DNA of 64,000 nucleotides from an uncultured Prevotella sp. (lineage in GTDB: Bacteria > Bacteroidota > Bacteroidia > Bacteroidales > Bacteroidaceae), in assembly GCA_937907705.1 (NCBI GenBank), contig CALCVP010000072.1, forward strand, positions 67,941 to 131,940, written 5' to 3'. Made by a program: the position numbers and the translations under genes. This document shows positions 16,088 to 23,592 of the stretch, piece by piece. The first letter of the stretch is position 1. Each line of letters opens with the position of its first letter. The notes under the pieces are model-generated. The model worked only from the letters and a program-made list of their open reading frames with translations. It made no database searches and was not told where the DNA came from.

Positions 16088-17713
16088 TTATTTCTTGAGC
16101 ATCTTGTAAGTCTTGCCGTCAGCAGTACGTACAATGTAGATACCGTGCTGCAAAGCACCACTTATCTGGCGACCGCTGAGGTCATAGAATTTGGCATTGC
16201 CCAAAGTTTGGTTTTGCTTGATGCTGTTGATGCCGGTGGTAGCACCCTTGAAGTTGACAGTATAGTTGCTGCTGTTGTTCATGTCATCGGAAACAACAGT
16301 GATGTTCAGCTGAGCACCCGTCTCAGTTGATACAATATCCCAGCTTGCAAGGCTGTTGGCTCCGTCGGTAATCACATTAATGTCATCATTGGTCAGCTCG
16401 CCATCGTAGTTCACGTTGTATGAATAGGTGTCTTTGTTGAAGCCTTCCAGCTCCTTGCCTTTGATGGTAATGCCCTTTACTTTGTAGTTGTATACCAACT
16501 CCAAGTCGTCTACAAAGATAGAATCACTGTCTGAACCCTTGCCTGCATCGGCATTGGTAGAGATGGTAATCTGTAGGTTGCGTGGCTCAATATTGTTCTT
16601 CTGGCCGCGTGAGTAGTCAAAAGGTATTACCATTTGTTTCCACTCTCCGTTGGTAGAAGTTATCTTGGCGTTGCATGCCTGACCTACTACATGCTTGGCA
16701 AAAGCAGATTCACCGTTTTCGTCTAACGCACCTTCAGGGTCTTGGAAACGCTCGCCATCGGTCAGTACAGCATTGATAGTAGCGTATGGATGCGCCTCAT
16801 TAGGTGTGCCTTGACCATATTTAATCCATACCTTCAGCGTGTCAGGACAGGTGTTCATAGGCACATAGAAGGGGTCACCATTGGCGTCCAAGTCAGAAGA
16901 GTCCACAGCAGACCAAGCATAGTTGTTGTCTACATCGGTAGCAGTAGTAGAGCCAGTGTTCATGCGGCCGGTAGTAATGGTACCGTTGGCAATGACAGGT
17001 TCACCTGTAGTCTCGTCGCTAATGCCTGTATTAAGGGCAATTACCTTTACGCTCTGCTTGCCTGTTGAGCCTGGGCGAACATCGTTGCTGATAAATGTGT
17101 GGGGCATCCAGCCTGCCAGATAAACCAGTACAGGATTGCCGGATGCGCTCATGAAAGAGTGCCAGTTGTTTGGTTCATCGCTCTCAACTTTATTGGAACC
17201 ATACATGTCTACAGAGGCAGTGTGGAAAGCTTCGAAACCACTGTTGGGCACTTGTCCTAACTGTTGGGCGTTTTGACCGATGAAAACCTTGATGGTCATG
17301 CCTGTGTTTGACTGGATGTTGAGCAGTGCAGAAAGTCTGTCTGACTTGATCTGACCGTTCAAGTAGATGTTTACAAGGCCTAAAGACGGACCTAACCATG
17401 TGCCGGCAGGCACGTTGGCATCGTCGCCTTCGGTAATGTTGACAGCTTCATTGTCTCTCAACAGCGTGTAGAAACCGCAGGCAGTAGCGCCTACGTTCTT
17501 TACTGTTACATTGCCGATAGGCATTCCTTGGAAGTTGAAGTTAGCCAAAGAGAAGGTGTAACTGCCATTGCCGTTGTCGTCAACGGTTACGTCGATGGGG
17601 TCGCAAGGCATTGGAATGCCGTTCAACTCTACCGTTAGTGGCTCCTTGTAGTTAGTGGCAGATGCTGCCAATGACATCAAAGCAGCGACTGCAAGTGTAA
17701 AAATCTTTTTCAT
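16088..17713 (-). CDS. secreted calycin-like / PCMD-type protein
   Basis: A 541-residue exported protein with signal peptide MKKIFTLAVAALMSLAASA. Residues about 25-150 (YKEPLTVELNGIPMP.., then GNGSYTFSLANFNFQGMPIG) look like the calycin-like domain of Bacteroidetes. A central region (WHSFMSASGNPVLVYLAGW, PYATINAVLTDGERFQDPEG) resembles the PCMD carbohydrate-metabolism domain of the neighbouring lipoprotein. The protein ends with an Ig-like strand set and a sorting-like tail (YDLSGRQISGALQHGIYIVR). It is the last gene of an operon with a PCMD lipoprotein and a small beta-barrel. A surface glycan or protein ligand is likely, but no enzymatic residues are evident. Confidence 0.82.
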   Translation of the reverse strand: MKKIFTLAVAALMSLAASATNYKEPLTVELNGIPMPCDPIDVTVDDNGNGSYTFSLANFNFQGMPIGNVTVKNVGATACGFYTLLRDNEAVNITEGDDANVPAGTWLGPSLGLVNIYLNGQIKSDRLSALLNIQSNTGMTIKVFIGQNAQQLGQVPNSGFEAFHTASVDMYGSNKVESDEPNNWHSFMSASGNPVLVYLAGWMPHTFISNDVRPGSTGKQSVKVIALNTGISDETTGEPVIANGTITTGRMNTGSTTATDVDNNYAWSAVDSSDLDANGDPFYVPMNTCPDTLKVWIKYGQGTPNEAHPYATINAVLTDGERFQDPEGALDENGESAFAKHVVGQACNAKITSTNGEWKQMVIPFDYSRGQKNNIEPRNLQITISTNADAGKGSDSDSIFVDDLELVYNYKVKGITIKGKELEGFNKDTYSYNVNYDGELTNDDINVITDGANSLASWDIVSTETGAQLNITVVSDDMNNSSNYTVNFKGATTGINSIKQNQTLGNAKFYDLSGRQISGALQHGIYIVRTADGKTYKMLKK

Positions 17714-17846
17714 ATTTTCCTTTCTTTATATAATGGTATATATTTTTTCTGAGTATCCTCTTGTGTGTGTGGCGTGCCCTTATTGCTCCTTTGCGGTAGC
17801 TGTTGATGGGCAAACAGCCGGTAAGCAGCGTTCTGCAGTGTGGCGT

Positions 17847-18599
17847 TTACTTCAGTTTGTAGGTCAGACCGATGGTACCATAGATAGGGTAAAGGGTCTG
17901 GTCCAGCGTGTGGAAGTCTGACTTGAAGAGTCCTGACAAGCCCCATGTCACGTTGGCATAGCAGCCCCAGCGCTTTGAAAAGTTCCAGTCTATGCCTCCA
18001 CTGAGACCATACTGCCAGTGGCGCATGTCGGAAGAGAAGTTGTAGTCGCCCCGACTTGAATCGTCGTTACCCAGCATTACCTTGGTGCCAGTGGGGTCTC
18101 CTTGCCTCAGGTAGCCGTTATAGGCATAGCCGCTGAACTGGTGTGAGAGTACATAACTGATGTAAGGACCGAGCATGATGCGCACGCTTTTGCCGCAGTC
18201 GCAGGTCATCTGCACAGGCAGCGTAAGCATGTTCTCGTCTACTTGCGTAACAACATTGCCTGTAAAGCGGCCTTCCAGCTGGTCGCCCCCTTGTGTAAGT
18301 ATCATGTGATAGTTCTTTACACGGGCATCCACCTTCATGTTCTTGTTCTCCATGTGCAGTCCTGCCATCAGTCCCCAGTGGCCGTTGAGCGGCTTGTAGA
18401 CATCAAGCCCCAGCACAAGGTTAGGCTGTATGGTAAACTTGTTCATGCCTCTGATAGTGGCGGGCATATTGATAGGGGCTGTACCACCTATGTTTACACC
18501 CACACGGCCGTAGTAAACCGTGTTGTTGAGCAGTCCTTTTGCAAAGGCCATTCCTATGCTGCCAATGAGCATGAGGAGCAATACTGTATATCTTTTCAT
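17847..18599 (-). CDS. outer-membrane beta-barrel protein (PorT/opacity-like)
   Basis: A 250-residue protein with signal peptide MKRYTVLLLMLIGSIGMAFA and alternating amphipathic strands (YYGRVGVNIGG, WGLMAGLHMENKNM, IMLGPYISYVLSHQF, WQYGLSGGIDWNFS, WGCYANVTWGLSGL), ending YPIYGTIGLTYKLK. The layout fits an eight- to ten-stranded barrel in the outer membrane. The start lies 5 bases after the upstream PCMD lipoprotein's stop, so the two are surely co-transcribed. The role is unknown; barrels of this family are often assembly or anchoring partners. Confidence 0.85.
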   Translation of the reverse strand: MKRYTVLLLMLIGSIGMAFAKGLLNNTVYYGRVGVNIGGTAPINMPATIRGMNKFTIQPNLVLGLDVYKPLNGHWGLMAGLHMENKNMKVDARVKNYHMILTQGGDQLEGRFTGNVVTQVDENMLTLPVQMTCDCGKSVRIMLGPYISYVLSHQFSGYAYNGYLRQGDPTGTKVMLGNDDSSRGDYNFSSDMRHWQYGLSGGIDWNFSKRWGCYANVTWGLSGLFKSDFHTLDQTLYPIYGTIGLTYKLK

Positions 18600-18604
18600 A
18601 CTGA

Positions 18605-19762
18605 TTATTCTTCTTTAGCGCAAACTATTCTCAGTTTGTCAAGTTCAAGTGTGCTGCCTACCGCACCGTTAAAGTTGTCGCCATCGTAGCTGGATGTGCA
18701 GACAATGGCTATGTTGTAGCCAAAGTTGGTCAAGCGTTCCTCGTCGATGTCGGCACTATATACAAAGTTGAGCTCAAACTTTGTCCAGTCAGCAGCAGGC
18801 TGCATGGTAGGCATTTCTGCCAGTGCTACCACATGCACATCGTGTTTCGGGTCTTCGCCTGTTAAGGTAAAGGCGTTGCCGTTGCTGTCAGTATTTTTGT
18901 AGAGTACGGCATATATGTCGCCATGGTCAGCCATGTTGGGCAGTGGGTTGCCGTCTTTGTCTTGGCATTGTGGCCCTGCCTGATACTTGTAATAGCCCAC
19001 TACTTTTACCGGTTTCTGCGAGAAGCGCACGCCAAAGCGTGTGGCTTGCAGTGGTTGCAGAAGGGCTTTGGTGGCATCGAACTCACCCAAGAAGAGGTTG
19101 CCTGCCGCCAGCGATTTGTGCAGACGCACGCCCCAGTCTCCCGTACTGCGTGTTACGAGCTTGATGGCAGCCCCGTCATAGCCGTCAGGTTCAGGCACAG
19201 TGGGGTAGTTTTCGGGCTTGTTCTCGTCTGGCTTCATGGGTCGCATGGAATAGCCGGCATTGGCTGTTGCCCAGTTATAGGAGGTGTTGTCGGCTGACTG
19301 CACGTCAGTCCACAGGTAATACTTTTGTGTCTTGGGGTCTAAATAATAGTTCTCAAAATCAAGATAGACCGAGTCTGTAACCGTGTGTGTAGTGATATTG
19401 ACCGCCACTTGATAGTTGCGGTGCCACAGCTTGTCTTCAGAGGTAACGGTATAAGCTACAGGTCCTTGGCTAAAGTCCATGGGCTGTCCGCTGGCAGGGC
19501 TGATAGTGGCACCTGGCGTAAGGCGGAAGAAAGGTGCCAAGGCTGTGAGGTCAGTACCCTTGCGCACGCTGAAATCAATTCTGGTAGTGGTAGACACCAC
19601 GTTGACCAGCGAGTCAGAGGGGTTGAAAAACATTGTTTCCGGATGGTCGGCATGCAGATATGCCTGTTCGATATCACATTCGGCATTAAGCGGTTCGTCC
19701 TTAAAGCAGGAGGCAAGGATGCTGCATAATGCTATGATGGGTAACCATTTAAAGTATTTCAT
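18605..19762 (-). CDS. PCMD domain-containing lipoprotein
   Basis: A 385-residue surface or periplasmic lipoprotein. MKYFKWLPIIALCSILASCF is a lipoprotein signal with Cys at about residue 19. Residues 30-130 form an Ig-like N-terminal domain (VVSTTTRIDFSVRKGTDLTA). The C-terminal part (VYLDFENYYLDPKTQKYYLW, YDGAAIKLVTRSTGDWG, LFLGEFDATKALLQPLQATR) is the PCMD domain, thought to bind or process carbohydrate. First gene of the operon with the barrel (18599) and calycin/PCMD protein (17713). It has a strong promoter about 220 bases upstream, so the leader is long. Confidence 0.88.
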   Translation of the reverse strand: MKYFKWLPIIALCSILASCFKDEPLNAECDIEQAYLHADHPETMFFNPSDSLVNVVSTTTRIDFSVRKGTDLTALAPFFRLTPGATISPASGQPMDFSQGPVAYTVTSEDKLWHRNYQVAVNITTHTVTDSVYLDFENYYLDPKTQKYYLWTDVQSADNTSYNWATANAGYSMRPMKPDENKPENYPTVPEPDGYDGAAIKLVTRSTGDWGVRLHKSLAAGNLFLGEFDATKALLQPLQATRFGVRFSQKPVKVVGYYKYQAGPQCQDKDGNPLPNMADHGDIYAVLYKNTDSNGNAFTLTGEDPKHDVHVVALAEMPTMQPAADWTKFELNFVYSADIDEERLTNFGYNIAIVCTSSYDGDNFNGAVGSTLELDKLRIVCAKEE

Positions 19763-19982
19763 ACGCTAACTAATCTTTTTTGTCGTGGCATAACTGTTGT
19801 GCCATGTGTTGTTTTTCTACTGTTTGATGGGCTTTGTATTTTTTTGAAAAGGCCCAAATTCCCCCTGTGATTGTGCAAAAAATGATTCCTATACGCATGG
19901 GTTATAGGTATCAAGAGCTAAAAACAGGAAGGTAGTAACAAACAGGTTATAACAGATAGACGCACAATAAACGCCTTAAATA
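19763..19982 (-). other. long 5' leader of the PCMD operon
   Basis: About 220 bases lie between the inferred transcription start and the ATG at 19762. The leader includes a small hairpin (TGGCA/TGCCA near 19785-19802) but no recognised riboswitch. The remainder up to tRNA-Tyr (20020-20225) shows nothing I can name. Confidence 0.4.
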
Positions 19983-19988
19983 CAGTTG

Positions 19989-20019
19989 CAAAGTTACGCT
20001 AAATTTGGTTTTCATCCAA
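19989..20019 (-). promoter_or_regulatory. -33/-7 promoter of the PCMD operon
   Basis: On the minus strand TTG (20017-20019), 20 bases, TAACTTTG (19989-19996): a perfect match to the Bacteroidetes consensus. Confidence 0.8.
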
Positions 20020-20225
20020 ATAATATTGAGGTATCTGAGGGGTAAAAGGAAAAACTTTTTTGCTTTAATAGTTTTTTTTGCTACAATGATAGCAGATTTT
20101 ACAGGATGAGACAAGGCATTGTCTGTGCGTAAAGTACGGATTGACAGTAGCTGGAAAGTGGGGTAAAGGCAAGTGTGGTTGCCTGTTGGCGGTATGCTGC
20201 CGCAGCGAGTCAAGGGCATAAAAAG

Positions 20226-20270
20226 CAAGAAAGACTTGACTTCATCCTTTTGAAGTCAAGTCTTTCTTGT
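20226..20270 (-). terminator. terminator of tRNA-Tyr
   Basis: AAGAAAGACTTGACTTCA and its exact complement flank a 6-base loop, followed by GCTTTTT on the minus strand, directly after the tRNA 3' end. Confidence 0.85.
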
Positions 20271-20352
20271 GGGCAAAGATGGATTCGAACCACCGAAGTC
20301 GAGAGACAGCAGATTTACAGTCTGCCCCATTTGGCCACTCTGGAATTTGCCC
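20270..20352 (-). tRNA. tRNA-Tyr (anticodon GTA)
   Basis: Read on the minus strand it starts GGGCAAATTCCAGAGTGG and ends with TTTGCCC plus discriminator A. The 7-bp acceptor stem is perfect, the anticodon stem-loop is GCAGA-CTGTAAA-TCTGC (anticodon GTA), the T loop is GGTTCGAATCC, and there is a class II variable arm. The encoded 3' end is ACAA, so CCA must be added. A -7 box (TACCTTTG, minus) lies at 20370-20377. Confidence 0.96.
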
Positions 20353-20527
20353 ATTGGTTTTAACGGGTGCAAAGGTACGTATAATTTTTGTTTTAAAAGA
20401 ATTTTTATTCTACTTTTTTATCGCTTTTCTTCATTTTTATGTGAGGCAGACATGGCTCTTATATAATAAGGTGTTGCCTGTGTGTCATTTTGTGGCAGCT
20501 TGCATGTTTGACCACACACATGCAGCA

Positions 20528-20659
20528 GAAGCAATGCTATTGACTTGCCATTGCATTGCTTTCGCTGCCTGATTGCAGTGCTCTTGGCGTTCGGTTGCAT
20601 TGCTTTCGGCTTGTGACAACGGTGCAATGGCAAGCCGGTTGCAGTGCTTTTGCATGAAG
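20528..20659. repeat. 22-base periodic palindromic array R3 (6 units)
   Basis: Six units start at 20528, 20550, 20572, 20594, 20616 and 20638, all exactly 22 bases, four of them beginning ATTGCA or GTTGCA followed by nTGCT. CTTGCCATTGCA (20544-20555) is inverted as TGCAATGGCAAG (20623-20634). The array occupies the 473-base gap between tRNA-Tyr and the HU gene. No coding frame accounts for it. Confidence 0.88.
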
Positions 20660-20770
20660 CTTGAAGGCAAAATTCTTGTCTGCTTCAACCAATGTTGAAC
20701 GCCTGATTTATGAAAGAAAAGCACCACGGGCGAGAAACTGAAGTAGTGGAGGACTGTGATGGATATAAAG

Positions 20771-20806
20771 AAAAAGGCTTCTGCCGAATGGGTAGAAGCC
20801 TTTCTT
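20771..20806 (-). terminator. terminator of the HU gene
   Basis: AAAGGCTTCT (20773-20782)/AGAAGCCTTT (20794-20803) form a 10-bp stem; TTTTTCTTT follows on the minus strand. Confidence 0.8.
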
Positions 20807-20825
20807 CAAGTATGAAAAAATGTGA

Positions 20826-21098
20826 TTAATTTAATGCATCAGCGAGTTCAGCACCTGCTTTGAATTTAGCTACCTTCTTGGCAGCAATCTGTATCTTCTC
20901 TTTTGTGGCAGGGTTGATACCCTCGCGGGCAGGACGCTCGTTGACACTGAATGTGCCAAAGCCAACAAGAGCTATCTTGTCGCCAGCAACAAGCGCGTCT
21001 TTAATAGCGGCAACAGTTGCATCAAGAGCCTTCTTTGCATCTACTTTAGACAAGCCTGAGCCTGCTGATATCTTCTCTATAAGTTCTGTCTTGTTCAT
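20826..21098 (-). CDS. HU-family DNA-binding protein
   Basis: A 90-residue nucleoid protein starting MNKTELIEKISAGSGLSKVD. The helical dimerisation half is followed by the VGFGTFSVNERPAREGINPA beta-arm, whose Arg-Pro tip intercalates into the minor groove, then IQIAAKKVAKFKAGAEL. Length and motif match HU. It bends DNA non-specifically and compacts the chromosome. A -7 box (TATATTTG, minus, 21155-21162) lies 57 bases upstream. Single gene, divergent from the rhomboid protease. Confidence 0.96.
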   Translation of the reverse strand: MNKTELIEKISAGSGLSKVDAKKALDATVAAIKDALVAGDKIALVGFGTFSVNERPAREGINPATKEKIQIAAKKVAKFKAGAELADALN

Positions 21099-21154
21099 AA
21101 TTATAATTTGTTTAAAATATTGGTATTTATAGTTGTTTCAGCGATTTCGTTTCG

Positions 21155-21162
21155 CAAATATA
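21155..21162 (-). promoter_or_regulatory. -7 promoter box of the HU gene
   Basis: TATATTTG on the minus strand fits TAnnTTTG; leader about 50 bases. Confidence 0.65.
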
Positions 21163-21267
21163 GGTCAAACCTTTTAAAAACCAAACAAAAAATAAAAAAA
21201 AGTGAAGAATTTGAGGAAAAAAAGTTGCTTAACAACTTATTTTATAGACTATGACGGATATTTTTCG

Positions 21268-21275
21268 TAATTTTG
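21268..21275 (+). promoter_or_regulatory. -7 promoter box of the rhomboid gene
   Basis: TAATTTTG fits TAnnTTTG. It lies inside the longest open frame (start 21251), which argues that translation really begins at 21311. Confidence 0.6.
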
Positions 21276-21310
21276 CGACGATTTCTATTGATTTTTCAAA
21301 TCCAATAAAT

Positions 21311-22237
21311 ATGTTTAGAATACCTCCGATAACAAAGAACTTACTGATAATTAACGTGTTGATGTTTGCTGCCACTTTCGTGTTCCAACGTGTGGGGGTA
21401 GACTTTGAAACGCTCTTTGGCCTACACTTCTTTTTGGCTTCAGATTTCAGCATCTATCAGCTGATAACTTACATGTTCATGCATGGCAACTTCCAGCATC
21501 TGTTTTTCAATATGTTTGCCTTATGGATGTTTGGCCGTGTAGTTGAAAGTGTATGGGGTCCGAAGAAGTTCTTGACCTTCTACTTTGTTTGCGGAATAGG
21601 CGCAGGATTGGTGCAGGAAGTCAGCCAGCTGGTATCACTTTATATGTTGGCATCAGACCAAATACCAGGGTTTGTAGCCTCCAACATTATGGAGGTGGCA
21701 CACAACAGCCAGCAGTTGCTCAACATGTGGACCACAGTAGGTGCATCGGGTGGCATTTATGGCATTCTGCTGGCCTTTGGCATGCTCTTTCCGGAAGAAC
21801 GCATATTTATATTCCCGTTGCCGGTGCCCATCAAGGCCAAATGGTTTGTTTGCCTTTATGTGGTAATAGAACTGCTCATGGCGCTGACCACTCCTGGCGA
21901 CCAAGTGGCTCATTTTGCGCATCTCGGTGGTATGCTCTTTGGCTATTTACTCATCAAATACTGGCGCAATGGTTCGGGCAACAATTACTTCGGACGCTCC
22001 AAAGGGCAGCAGTTCTTTGACAAACTGAAGCAGAATTGGGAGCAACACAACCGTAAACGTAACGACAACTTTAGTAATCATGCTAACAGAAGAAGTGAAT
22101 CAGACTGGGAATACAACCAGCGCAAAAAGGCTGAAGAAGACGAGTTGGACCGTATTCTTGACAAAATAAAGCGCAGCGGATACGACAGCTTGACGGATGA
22201 AGAAAAGAAAAAACTGTTTGACAACAGTAGGAAATAA
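21311..22237 (+). CDS. rhomboid-family intramembrane serine protease
   Basis: A 308-residue polytopic membrane protease from the ATG at 21311 (MFRIPPITKNLLIINVLMFA). An in-frame ATG at 21251 is rejected because the -7 promoter box lies downstream of it. Family motifs in order: MFMHGNFQHLFFNMFALWMF (the HGNxxHLxxNM helix), the catalytic serine in GASGGIYG (about residue 145) and the catalytic histidine in AHFAHLGGMLFGY (about 202). It cuts transmembrane helices of substrates within the bilayer. The C-terminal 90 residues are charged and cytoplasmic (RSESDWEYNQRKKAEEDELD). The next gene encodes another membrane-anchored enzyme. Confidence 0.93.
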   Translation: MFRIPPITKNLLIINVLMFAATFVFQRVGVDFETLFGLHFFLASDFSIYQLITYMFMHGNFQHLFFNMFALWMFGRVVESVWGPKKFLTFYFVCGIGAGLVQEVSQLVSLYMLASDQIPGFVASNIMEVAHNSQQLLNMWTTVGASGGIYGILLAFGMLFPEERIFIFPLPVPIKAKWFVCLYVVIELLMALTTPGDQVAHFAHLGGMLFGYLLIKYWRNGSGNNYFGRSKGQQFFDKLKQNWEQHNRKRNDNFSNHANRRSESDWEYNQRKKAEEDELDRILDKIKRSGYDSLTDEEKKKLFDNSRK

Positions 22238-22387
22238 ACCATGGAGACTGCACCGCTGCCTGTGGCAACAGGCGTTTCATAAAAAGGCAATAGGCAGTTG
22301 ATATGTCTCGCTGTCAGCATGGGCTTGGCCTATGGCATGGGGTGAGATGTATATAGCCTGTTGAATACACTGACACAATCAAGAATA

Positions 22388-23470
22388 ATGGCTGCAAAAA
22401 TAACTCATTTCGCACTGAAAATATTGGTAGGGGCCAATGTGGTAGCCGCATTGCTCATGCTGCTTGTTGGTTATTCAGACCGTTTGCACCCTACCGAGCA
22501 TCCCCTGTTGGCCAGTGCAGGACTGGTGTTTCCTGCTTTCTTGCTGGTCAACTTCTGTTTTATGGTCTTTTTCGCTTTCGTAAAGCGGCGCTATGTATTG
22601 GTATCTTTCATAGGCTTTGTGTTGGCATACGAACCCGTAACAACCTATTGGCCCGTAAATATTCCCGACAATCCGGCACCAGGGTCCATAAAGGTCATGT
22701 CGTTTAACGTGCTTAACTTTTGCAATGCAGGCGCACCTTCCAATGAGCCAAACCCTATTCTTGACTATATACTCAACAGCGATGCCGACATTGTTTGCTT
22801 GCAAGAAGGGGTGATGAAACCGGATATAGTGGAGCGCGTATTGCCAGTCTACCATTATGTTGACTCCGCCAGGGGCGGCCCTAATAGCGACTGTCTGCTG
22901 CTGTTTAGCAAATACCCTATATTGAAGAAGGAACATATCAAATACGAATCAAAGGGCAACCTCAGTGCAGCCTTTAAGTTATTGATAGATAAAGACACCG
23001 TAACCGTTGTCAATAACCACTTTGAAACCTCTGGACTCTCTAAGGAAGACCGCGCAGGGTTTAAGGAAATGGTAAAAGGAGAAGCACATACCCGGCAAAT
23101 GAAGTCAGAGTCGAAACGGCTCATTGTCAAGTTGGGAGAAGCGGCAAAAAAACGCGCGCCACAGGCAGATGCCGTGGTCAAATACATTCAGCATGCCAAA
23201 GGCAGCGTGATACTGTGTGGCGATTTTAACGACAGTCCTATCTCCTACACACATTATATATTGGCCAAACAGCTGACAGATTGCTATCGGGCAACGGCCA
23301 ATGGTCCGGGAATTTCCTATCATCACAATGCCATCTTTGTGAGAATAGACAACATAATGTGCTCTGATGACTGGACACCTTACAGCTGTACGGTAGACCG
23401 CAGTATAGGTTATTCAGACCACTATCCAATCTATTGCTGGCTCAAAAAAAGCAGCAATGATGGCAAATAG
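22388..23470 (+). CDS. membrane-anchored endonuclease/exonuclease/phosphatase (EEP) family protein
   Basis: A 360-residue protein from the ATG at 22388; an upstream TTG at 22361 is less likely. About 90 residues of N-terminal hydrophobic helices (FALKILVGANVVAALLMLLV, then FPAFLLVNFCFMVFFAFV) anchor it. The EEP domain then has the expected active-site series: IKVMSFNVLNF, ADIVCLQEG (metal-binding Glu), VTVVNNHFET, VILCGDFNDSP (Asp/Asn) and YSDHYPIYC (final Asp-His). Such proteins hydrolyse phosphodiester bonds in nucleic acids, sphingomyelin-like lipids or phosphoinositides, and the substrate is not readable here. It follows the rhomboid gene by about 150 bases. Confidence 0.88.
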   Translation: MAAKITHFALKILVGANVVAALLMLLVGYSDRLHPTEHPLLASAGLVFPAFLLVNFCFMVFFAFVKRRYVLVSFIGFVLAYEPVTTYWPVNIPDNPAPGSIKVMSFNVLNFCNAGAPSNEPNPILDYILNSDADIVCLQEGVMKPDIVERVLPVYHYVDSARGGPNSDCLLLFSKYPILKKEHIKYESKGNLSAAFKLLIDKDTVTVVNNHFETSGLSKEDRAGFKEMVKGEAHTRQMKSESKRLIVKLGEAAKKRAPQADAVVKYIQHAKGSVILCGDFNDSPISYTHYILAKQLTDCYRATANGPGISYHHNAIFVRIDNIMCSDDWTPYSCTVDRSIGYSDHYPIYCWLKKSSNDGK

Positions 23471-23534
23471 TGAGCAAAACGATAAAAAAGAGCAATAAAA
23501 AGCATTTATTTTTTCAAAGTAAAGGAAAAATAAT

Positions 23535-23542
23535 TATCTTTG
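23535..23542 (+). promoter_or_regulatory. -7 promoter box of secDF
   Basis: TATCTTTG, 51 bases before the ATG at 23593. No clear -33 TTG at the right distance. Confidence 0.6.
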
Positions 23543-23592
23543 CACGCTATAATGTCAAATTTGAGAAACATCAAAATTAATAATAACAAAAA

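Noticed and set aside
20418..20727. Minus-strand frames of 71-101 codons around array R3
   Set aside because: They follow the 22-base repeat, whose period is not a multiple of three, and show only repeat-derived peptides.
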